Source of the DNA: Sycon ciliatum
Taxonomy: Eukaryota > Porifera > Calcarea > Leucosolenida > Sycettidae
NCBI RefSeq assembly: GCF_964019385.1
Contig: NC_088649.1
Coordinates: forward strand, 13,579,731-13,643,730
Length of the DNA stretch: 64,000 nucleotides
Direction of reading: 5' to 3'
The first letter of the stretch is position 1. Each line of letters starts with the position of its first letter. This document shows, one piece after another, positions 21,800-64,000 of this stretch. A program made the translations under genes and the position numbers. A model generated the notes under the pieces. The model ran no database searches. It was not told the DNA's origin and saw only the letters and a list, made by a program, of their open reading frames with translations.

Positions 21800-23530
21800 A
21801 TTTATATCCGAGGGCATATGCACGGAATGCCTTCAACAGCCTAAATCGTCAAGTGGGTTTGAGGAACATCCAGCATCTTTGTCTATCGCTGTCGCCATTG
21901 GTGACCAACACCTACCGCCATCCAGCAAACCTCTATGTTGGAGGAGAGACCATCAAATCATCGGAAGGAACAACACAAGGCGACCCCATTGCCATGCCTA
22001 TCTATGCTCTGGGTGTCCTCCCGTTGATACAGGCTGTGGGTGTCGACGGAGCTACCCAATCCTGGTTTGCCGACGACTCGGGTGCGGGTGGGAAGCTTGT
22101 CAAACTTCGCCAATGGTGGGATCTCCTGGTCGAAAAGGGACCCAGCTATGGGTACTACCCGAATGCCGAGAAAACCGTCCTCAGCGTGAAACCTGAACTC
22201 TACGCAGATGCAGTCCAGATCTTTGACGGCACCGGTGTCACCATCAACACCAACGGTTGTCGGTATCTGGGTGCGGCGATCGGCTCCACCGACTTCACCA
22301 CAGCGTACGTGGACGGCAAGATAGCCACAATGCGAGACATGGACACAGCAGGTCAAGCGACTGGGGGAGATAGCCACCTCGCAGCCACAGGCAGCGTACT
22401 CTGCCTTCACCCGCGGCCTCCAGAGCAAGTGGACCTTCCTTTGCCGCACCATGCCCGGTCTCGCTGAGCAGTTAACGCCGCTCGATGATGCAGTCACCAA
22501 CTGCCGTGTTCCTGCTCTCGTTGGCCGTCAGGTTAACGACACGGAGAGGACAATGATCGCCCTACCATGTCGCCACGGCGGTCTGGGCCTGACACCTTCA
22601 TCGTCAGTTGCCCAGCAACGCGAGTCTTCAGTTCGGGTCTCTCAGGCGCTGGCCGAATGCATTCTACGACAGGACTTTGAGCTGGGCAAGTGGATTTGGC
22701 AGCGGAAAAAGGTGCCTCCAGCTGGCTCACCTGCAGACCTCTTCGCTGTCACCACTTCAACCTCACAAAAAGAGAGTTTCGCGACGCTGTGTGCCTGCGG
22801 TACAACTGGCTACCTCCCCGACTTCCGACATCCTGTCAATGCGGGAAGGAATTCTCCGTGCCCCATGCCCTGTCGTGTTCCCTAGGGGGCTTCCCAACCC
22901 TCCGGCATAATGAGATCCGGGACCTAACCGCCAGGGCATTGAAGCAGGTCGCCCATCAAGTTCAAGCGGCTGTGGAGCCCCACCTTCAACCACTGACAGG
23001 GGAACAGCTACGGTACCGGTCTGCCAACACCGATGACCAAGCCCGGCTAGATGTGGCAGCAAGTGGCATTTGGGGTGGGCGATTCGAGCGCACCTTTGTT
23101 GATGTTCGGGTGTTCAACCCACATGCGTCCTCGAATCGCTCCAACTCGATTGCCGCTTGCTATGTCAAACATGAGCGGGAGAAGAAGAGGGCATATGAGC
23201 AGCGGGTGCGCAATATCGAACATGCCTCCTTCGTCCCAGCCGTCCTGTCCACCACTGGGGGCATGAGCAGACGTGCCACTGCATTCTACAAGAGAATTGC
23301 TAGTCTGCTAGCTGCCGAGAAGACCGCCGAGCTCTACAGCAACGTGATGGCCAACCTCCGCTGCCGCTTGAGCTTTGCATTATTGCGTGCCAGCGTCATG
23401 TGCCTCCGTGGGGCTCGCAGCACATTGGCACAGCTCACCTCACTGCTGATCCTGTCTCTGCTGAGGTTGTTGTTGCAGAAGCTGGCGTTGCCCGTTTTTG
23501 ATATTATGGGCATGTGTTTCTGTGGAGAAG
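21800..23530 (+). pseudogene. retroelement fragment: RT plus C-terminal Cys/His and nuclease-like region
   Basis: The first frame has NAFNSLNRQVGLRNI, EGTTQGDPIAMPIYALG (RT motif with QGDP) and the catalytic WFADDSGAGG, then YGYYPNAEKTVLSVK. After a frame change near 22340-22450 comes LPCRHGGLGLTP. After another near 22690-22760 comes a CQCGKEFSVPHALSCSLGG zinc-knuckle-like motif, RHNEIRDLTARAL, then RLDVAASGIWGGRFERTFVD, RVFNPHASSNR and EKKRAYEQRVRNIEHASF. The Cys/His motif followed by a D...D region is reminiscent of restriction-like endonuclease domains, but I cannot prove that. The element is 5'-truncated and has at least two frameshifts. This gene family is multicopy in marine invertebrates. 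The clade is uncertain. Confidence 0.7.
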
Positions 23531-23872
23531 GCGGAGAGCCGGAACGCAAACAATATTACTTTATCATTTTGGTCATCTTTTGTATTTTCATGACTAGGCA
23601 TGATTGTATCGGTTTATTAATTTTGCCCGTACAAGAGGCTTCGTAAGGCCAAAAAAACACAAAAAAACTTGTGACAAACAAACCGGGATTTATTATTCGA
23701 TATAAATCCCGCGCGGGACTTTATACTGGCCAATATAACCATGGCTAGACGAGCGCTGATTGGCTCAGAAAACAGGCCCTCCATACCGTAGCATGGTATA
23801 ATACTCGATATAATGCCGGCATTATCCGCCAACACCTATTCTTGTTTCTTGCGCTACATCTAACCATGATAG

Positions 23873-23904
23873 CAAGAGTTCATAACCCCCATTATGAACT
23901 CTTG
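23873..23904. mobile_element. 32-bp micro-hairpin insertion (family A)
   Basis: CAAGAGTTCATAA pairs with TTATGAACTCTTG around a CCCC-type loop. ATGATAG is duplicated at 23866-23872 and 23905-23911. Confidence 0.85.
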
Positions 23905-23911
23905 ATGATAG

Positions 23912-23935
23912 CAAGAGTCCATAACCCCTGTCTTG
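23912..23935. mobile_element. adjacent degenerate family A hairpin
   Basis: CAAGAGTCCATAACCCC with a shortened right end (GTCTTG) directly abuts the previous copy's right duplication. The next 7 bases, TTGATAC, match ATGATAG at 5 of 7 positions. It may be a second insertion at the same site. Confidence 0.5.
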
Positions 23936-23979
23936 TTGATACTGTACTGATAGCTCGAGATGTCGAGTTTTGTCATCAC

Positions 23980-24000
23980 GGAGTACTAAAATACTACTCC
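23980..24000. repeat. 21-bp palindrome resembling family B
   Basis: GGAGTACTAAAATACTACTCC pairs GGAGTA with TACTCC around an A-rich centre. No clear TSD is found, so membership in the family is tentative. Confidence 0.45.
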
Positions 24001-24024
24001 ACGCATGGTGGTCATCTTTGCAGA

Positions 24025-24063
24025 TGACGTCATACTCAGTCACGTGTCCCATTCCCGCCAAAC
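24025..24063 (+). promoter_or_regulatory. CDC45 promoter element cluster (CRE, CACGTG, E2F)
   Basis: Within 40 bp are a palindromic TGACGTCA (24025-24032), a CACGTG E-box (24041-24046) and TTCCCGCCAAA (24052-24062), which matches the E2F consensus. They lie about 245 bp upstream of the CDC45 ATG. CDC45 is a known S-phase E2F target in animals, which supports the E2F reading. Binding itself is inferred. Confidence 0.6.
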
Positions 24064-24306
24064 TTTGAACTGGGCATTTTTTGAGTGAGTGTCGAGAGGC
24101 CATGCCATGCAAGGAAACAACAGGCATTGATTTTGTGACTTGTCTTGAGTTTGTGAATGTTTACAGCCAAACTTCCAGAAGCAGGGCTTGCGAAAGACTT
24201 TGGTGTCGTTTGGATGGTCATCCGTTGGAAACTCCTTTCCTGGCTGACCAGAAAACTCCTTCATGGATAGATAATTTTACTGGACAAGGGATCAAGCGGC
24301 GAGAGG

Positions 24307-54457
<30,151 letters not shown>

Positions 54458-55170
54458 GCGTGCAGTGCAGTGCCGCAGCAGCAACAGCAGCAGCAGCAGT
54501 GGCGGCAGCCTGTATTGCCATGCTCCGATGGAATTCCCTGTGTAGGGGGCAATGCTGGCTGACGTGTGCCACACACTTCACACTTCTGCCACACACTTCT
54601 GAGTCACGCGGCGGCGGTGGTTGTGCTGGAACTGGGGTGGCTACCGGCATGCACGGAAAATTCTGATTGTCGGCGACTGGTTCTGTCCTACTCGCATCCA
54701 TCCAAGCTCGGCCACTGGACTCGTGGTGTTCACTTCCAGGGCGCCCTGACAACGTGCCGTGTTCCAGTGTGCACCGCTATTCGGCATATGTGCCAGTCCT
54801 CCTGGCTGGATACCAGCATAGGTGCAACAAAGGCCTTGATTCGAATTACGTCCTCTGTATTATACGTCCCACTCTGTGGAGGATTCAAGAAGGTTCATAT
54901 ATATATACGACTGCGCCTCCTTCCTCCCATACTTTCCTTCGGATGCACATACCGTAGGTCGTCGGCATGCTAATTTCCTGTGTACCTGCTTGCGTGCGTT
55001 GACCAGTTCAAGATGATTCTGCGGCTGATCTGGCGTCACTGGCACGTCTAGCTCAGCCGCCGCCCCTGAATCTAATCCTTGATACGAATTTCCTGTATAT
55101 CCGTTTGAATCTCTTCGCCTCCTGGCCACGCTAGAGTAGAGATGACGTTAGCGCTCGCAGCGTAGCAAGC

Positions 55171-55207
55171 AGGGAGTAGTAAGATAGCGGTATTTTACTA
55201 CTCCCTT
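55171..55207. mobile_element. 37-bp micro-hairpin (family B, A/T variant)
   Basis: AGGGAGTAGTAAGATA pairs with TATTTTACTACTCCCT. Flanks GTAGCAAGC and ATGGCAAGC match at 7 of 9. It lies between CDC45 and DHRS4. Confidence 0.65.
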
Positions 55208-55716
55208 ATGGCAAGCCCTTTTCCGCTAATGTAACACTGTACATACCGATGCTAGAGTATTAACACGACTGCTATTTTCTTCGTCCGTTTCTCCTTTTTG
55301 CTATTTGACTTGCACATATTCTGATCCGATGCAATGTATATTGTAACAGTCATGTACTTTGTATAAACCCGTGTAAAGATGGCCCACATGGCTGCTCTGT
55401 ACCCATGACAACGTACACAGTATGTGTACTGTGCACGCGCTCTCATTTTTATTGTCCTTGTAACGACGCACGTTTTTAACGAATGAAAGGAAATCCATGT
55501 GGGGATGTCTTGAGAGCAGCTGTGCTTGGACTGTTGATGAGCATGTGCACGTGTGTGAGGGGGAGGTGTGTGTGTGTGTGTCACTGTGTGTCACTGTGTG
55601 TTCATTATGCCGTAGCTAAATTGAGAGCTTCCCTGGCTGACTGAGGTTGATTGCATGTGGCTCCGGATTCCCAGTAGATTCTACTCGGCTGCCACATGCA
55701 CCCCCCCCCCCCCCCA

Positions 55717-55824
55717 GTCCGTGGAAAAAAAACTATGCACAAAGTGATCACAGATTTTATGTGGTATAGATGCTGGCATAACGGTTTTTGCCTAGGTACG
55801 CGTCTGTAGTTTTGAAATGGACTG
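55717..55824. mobile_element. deleted CAGTCC-type MITE
   Basis: From CAGTCCGTGG to TTTTGAAATGGACTG-TA. The interior (GTGGTATAGATGCTGGCATA, ACGGTTTTTGCCTAGGTACG) is the inverse of part of 58656-58911. Confidence 0.6.
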
Positions 55825-55830
55825 TAAGTA

Positions 55831-55965
55831 CAGTTGACTCTGCTTATAACGAACTCGCATTTAATAGCGAATTTATGGTGTGAGTGCATTTTTGTTATAA
55901 CAAACTTCGGCCATAAAGAACTAATTCTCCTGCACAATGATGTTCGTTATATCTGGAGTCGAATG
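55831..55965. mobile_element. 135-bp pogo/Tigger-like MITE, TA TSD
   Basis: CAGTTGACTCTGCTTATAAC starts and GGAGTCGAATG ends it, with TA at both sides. Inside are ACGAACTCGCATTTAATAGC and GGCCATAAAGAACTAAT. Confidence 0.7.
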
Positions 55966-55980
55966 TACTCTTCCTACAAC

Positions 55981-56028
55981 CAAGAGCACATAACCCCCCC
56001 CCCCCCCCCCCCATATGCTATGCTCTTG
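55981..56028. mobile_element. 48-bp micro-hairpin insertion (family A, C/G variant)
   Basis: CAAGAGCACATAA, an 18-C loop, then a right arm ending TGCTCTTG. CTACAAC is duplicated exactly at 55974-55980 and 56029-56035. Confidence 0.82.
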
Positions 56029-56254
56029 CTACAACCTATAATCGGTACACCGGCATAGCTACATTTTGGTAGCTGCACATGCTAGCACACTAGAATTATT
56101 TTAACTGCATGCATGCTGACCATCCAGGATTGCCTTGGTCCATGTATAGCATGTTAGAGCTACTATCCAGCATGCATAGAATGGTTTCACACCTTGGTCA
56201 CCCGACACCGGATACAGGTGTGTGTAGAAAGCAACTCATGAGGGAGTCATAGTA

Positions 56255-56445
56255 CAGTCAGACCGGCTCGCTTGACCGCACACATCCGTCTTCCACAAAG
56301 ATATCCGGATAGGCGAGGGAACCGGATAACCGAACACCAGTTATTATTGGATGCATCACGTATGCAGTAAATCTGTAACCAGCTGTTTTCTTCCAGATGG
56401 CGAGGGGTCCGGATAAAAGAGGACCAGATAAGCGAGGTCTGACTG
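56255..56445. mobile_element. 191-bp Tc1/pogo-like MITE, TA TSD
   Basis: CAGTCAGACCGGCTCGCTT and its approximate inverse AAGCGAGGTCTGACTG are flanked by TA (56253-56254, 56446-56447). Inside are CCGGATAGGCGAGG and GGTCCGGATAAAAGAGGACC. Confidence 0.75.
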
Positions 56446-56663
56446 TACTCTCTGGTAGGTAGAAAGCGCACATGGCATATGTGGGCAGTGGAACCCAGTT
56501 CAACCAACACGGCATACATCTTGCATTGATGCAGAGGGCCGGGGGATTGATTGGAGTGAGAACCAGCATCCTATGGCTATCCGGCATGGGCATGTGAAAG
56601 GTGTGGAACAGCTAGCTATAGCGTCGTATGATCACTGGCCCACAGCTGCATGCACTTCATCTA

Positions 56664-57046
56664 CAGTTGACTCCATGATTTAGTTCTATAGCCGAAGTTC
56701 GTTATAACTGAAATGCACTCACACCATACAAGCAACTCACTATGACAGTATGATTGCACTTAGTTTACATGCGACCCGGGCACCCCACAAGATATGGTTC
56801 ATCATAATAATTGCTTGACCAGGGAGTACTACGACTCCTTGTTCTTGACCTGCCCGGTACGCGAACCCCGTCAAATTTATTATTTTTTTTTTATATAAAT
56901 GAAAACTGTTTGCTATAAAGGGACCTGGGGCGATTTTGTACGAGTTGAATGAACCGTTCAAACAGGGACATGGACACTGGTTCGCTATAATTATCACGAA
57001 ATTCGCTCCATGCGAGTTCGTTATAGCTTATAAGTGGAGTCCACTG
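56664..57046. mobile_element. 383-bp pogo/Tigger-like MITE, TA TSD
   Basis: CAGTTGACTCCATGATTTAG and GTGGAGTCCACTG end it, with TA outside. GTTCGTTATAACTGAAATGC and ACGAAATTCGCTCCATGCG are inverse to the 46053 copy. A family B micro-hairpin is nested at 56821. Confidence 0.72.
56821..56841. mobile_element. 21-bp micro-hairpin (family B), smallest copy
   Basis: AGGGAGTACTACGACTCCTTG. Flanks TGCTTGACC (56812-56820) and TTCTTGACC (56842-56850) match at 8 of 9. It is nested in the 56664-57046 MITE. Confidence 0.68.
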
Positions 57047-57854
57047 TATAAATAGGATAAACATAGAACAACCATTACCCACCACCACTCCACGCTCTTG
57101 GCCCACCCACACGTCTTGCATACAGCACAACCACTGGTTATAGTGAGGAAAACTTCCGCTGACTCCAACATATAGACGACATGAAGTGCAAATTAATAAA
57201 AAAGAAAGAAAAAAAGTGTTATAATATAAGGAAACGTCAAACTGCTATGAGGAGGGGAGGACTCTGGGTAGTGTGTAAAATTTAATAGGACTTAGGAGCA
57301 TGACGAAACTTCCGGCGCGGCAAACAGGAAGCGAGAACTAATGAGATATTTCACAGTTAGTACTTTGTAGTCAACCAGAGTGAGGTTTTAAAACAACATG
57401 GACGAAACAAACGAACAAAAGAGAGTTGAGCATGGCCACACTTGATCAGGTGTTATCCATGTCTCCTGCGTGGCTACATATCACCATAGATCACTTGTTT
57501 GATATCATGGTGACCAGGGTAACTCTGCGTATGCGATGGCTGAGCTGTAGCTTACATGCCAGCTAGCCACAGCACAGCACATGGGCAAAGCGCAGTTGAT
57601 GATGACAGCTGCACTGGTACAGTACTCAGTAGTAGCACATCCAGTTCTCATCACCACTGTGTCAAGTGGAGTGCAGGTCGTGTTGGTACAGCGGTGGTGC
57701 GGACACCCACCCACACACACACTCACCCACACACCCACACATCACCACTGTCGAGTGCAGTACAGATCGTACTGGCACCAGGGTGGTGCGGAGATAGCCA
57801 CCACAACCACTGCCGCTGTTCCTGGTACTGTGTGTGATAGTGGTAGTTGTCGTC
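57047..57854. other. CDC45-DHRS4 intergenic, no gene seen
   Basis: Contains a (CACACA/CCCA) stretch at 57703-57745 and two similar segments (CACCACTGTG.CAAGTG.AGTGCAG and CACCACTGTCGAGTGCAGTAC). The two genes converge on this region with 3.4 kb between stop codons. Confidence 0.4.
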
Positions 57855-63094
<5,240 letters not shown>

Positions 63095-63709
63095 GCTTTC
63101 TCCACTTGCAAAGTTTATTTTCACCTTGATCACCTGCTGGACTGGATGCTTCAGTCAGAGTACTCCAGAGCAAGTGGGAGTTGGAAAATGTGAGACTTCG
63201 CGACTTCGACTTGTCAAACGGCTACGGTGCTAATTTTTCACGAGTCATGCGAAGTCGGGAAGACTTCTCGGGAAGTCCCCGATGTGAACCGAGTTTTATC
63301 TATCGCCCCCTAGCGATTTGAGGTTTACACTTCATACATTTCGGTTTTGTACCAACATTTGGTTGAAATTGGGAGGTTTATTGTGAATTGCAAGCCAAAT
63401 GTCATGGAAACGTCTGAAATATGGCGCCAAATCTAGAAAATTCATTTTTCGCGAGATAAAGCGAGATGGGTATATTTTCAGACAGGAGATGCCAACATTC
63501 TGGCATTTCTCCTATCGCAAATACTCTGTACGTATCAGCTTGCTGTGGTTCTAATCATGGAAGCAAGAGGCGAGAGTTGAAGGGCTAATCTCGCCCAGAA
63601 TACAATAATAGGAACGTTTTCTTTCTGGTCGCCCAACACTGACGCGCTTGTACCGATTTGTTGAATATCTCAACGACCAAAGCTGCTCAGTGTTTGAGCA
63701 TTACTGACA
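63095..63709. promoter_or_regulatory. shared upstream region of two divergent genes
   Basis: Only 615 bp separate the DHRS4 start (minus strand, 63094) from the ATG at 63710 (plus strand), so a bidirectional promoter is likely. GACTTCGCGACTTCGACTTG-type repeats occur at 63195-63275. No TATA box is obvious near either start. Confidence 0.4.
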
Positions 63710-63859
63710 ATGGAGGACTCGCCTAGTTCACTGGTGGCGGCTGCCCTGCAGGCTAAGCCGTCCACTCGCCTAGGAGGTAGCGGCGCCGGCGCAGCTGGTG
63801 ATACGAACCTGATTGAAACGTACCTGGGTCGCCTGGATATCAGTGCGGGAGAGTTGAAG
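63710..63859 (+). CDS. first exon of an unidentified gene (partial)
   Basis: An ATG at 63710 opens 50 codons ending ISAGELK at a GTATAC donor (63860), phase 0. The product starts MEDSPSSLVAAALQAKPS, has a Gly/Ala-rich stretch and then a helical-looking NLIETYLGRLDIS. Upstream sequence holds in-frame stops, so the start is well defined. I do not recognise the family. The head-to-head position with DHRS4 and the higher GC of this exon support a real gene. The remaining exons lie beyond the window. Confidence 0.5.
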
Positions 63860-63917
63860 GTATACAAAAATAAGAAACTTTACCTTGTAATTGTACGTTG
63901 AGAGTGAAACTTCAGTA

Positions 63918-64000
63918 CAGTCAACCTCGCGAATAACAACCTCGGATTTAACACCAGCTTCGAATAGCTACACTATCTTCAGATCCAGTAATCATATGGT
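63918..64000. mobile_element. left end of a pogo/Tigger-like element (runs off the window)
   Basis: TA followed by CAGTCAACCTCGCGAATAAC and GGATTTAACACC resembles the terminal repeats of pogo/Tigger-type elements. The other end is outside the window. Confidence 0.45.

Noticed and set aside
54860-55129. 89-codon minus-strand frame downstream of CDC45
   Set aside because: No ATG start, no recognised domain and no clear splice partner. It is too weak to call a gene.

Overview
This is a nuclear genomic window from an animal, most likely a marine invertebrate. The evidence is spliced genes with GT/AG introns, two complete conserved animal genes, animal-type tRNAs, and a heavy load of DNA-transposon derivatives, Penelope-like retroelements (PLEs) and microsatellites. 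I cannot fix the phylum from the sequence. Almost all long uninterrupted ORFs here are simple repeats or transposon debris. The real host genes appear only when short exons are joined.

Host genes, left to right: (1) the first two coding exons of a beta-spectrin-like actin-binding protein on the minus strand (4770 down to 47, continuing off the left edge); (2) a complete 24-exon CDC45 replication-helicase gene on the plus strand (24307-54457, 572 codons plus stop), with CRE, CACGTG and E2F-type sites just upstream; (3) a complete 6-exon DHRS4-like peroxisomal short-chain dehydrogenase/reductase on the minus strand (63094 down to 57855, 284 codons plus stop) ending in SHL; (4) the first exon of an unrecognised plus-strand gene at 63710, head-to-head with DHRS4. 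A well-formed tRNA-Glu(UUC) gene lies in CDC45 intron 13.

Mobile DNA fills the rest. Two PLE insertions (5638-9672, and 30759-32987 inside CDC45 intron 5) are head-to-head inverted dimers with 13-14 bp target-site duplications (TSDs). They carry split GIY-YIG domains and hammerhead-ribozyme motifs at both ends. A third, textbook hammerhead motif lies at 34275-34323 between 82-bp direct repeats. Other elements have nested inside the PLEs: a LINE fragment, a MITE, a Harbinger-like MITE and a tRNA-SINE. Several broken coding elements are visible: an RT fragment (21800-23530), a DDE integrase (29924-30340), a THAP/Kolobok-like transposase (39700-40510), a TGCDTTSAF/Cys-rich multicopy family member (13897-15065) and a zinc-finger fragment (10451-10831).

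The most unusual signal is two families of extremely small palindromic insertions (about 20-50 bp). Family A has CAAGAG/CTCTTG termini. Four copies, plus one 348-bp parent-like MITE, are each flanked by an exact 7-bp TSD. Family B has AGGGAGT/ACTCCCT termini and 9-bp TSDs; one copy sits inside a MITE whose empty site is also present in this window. They look like near-minimal transposable hairpins whose stem bases vary in a compensatory way.
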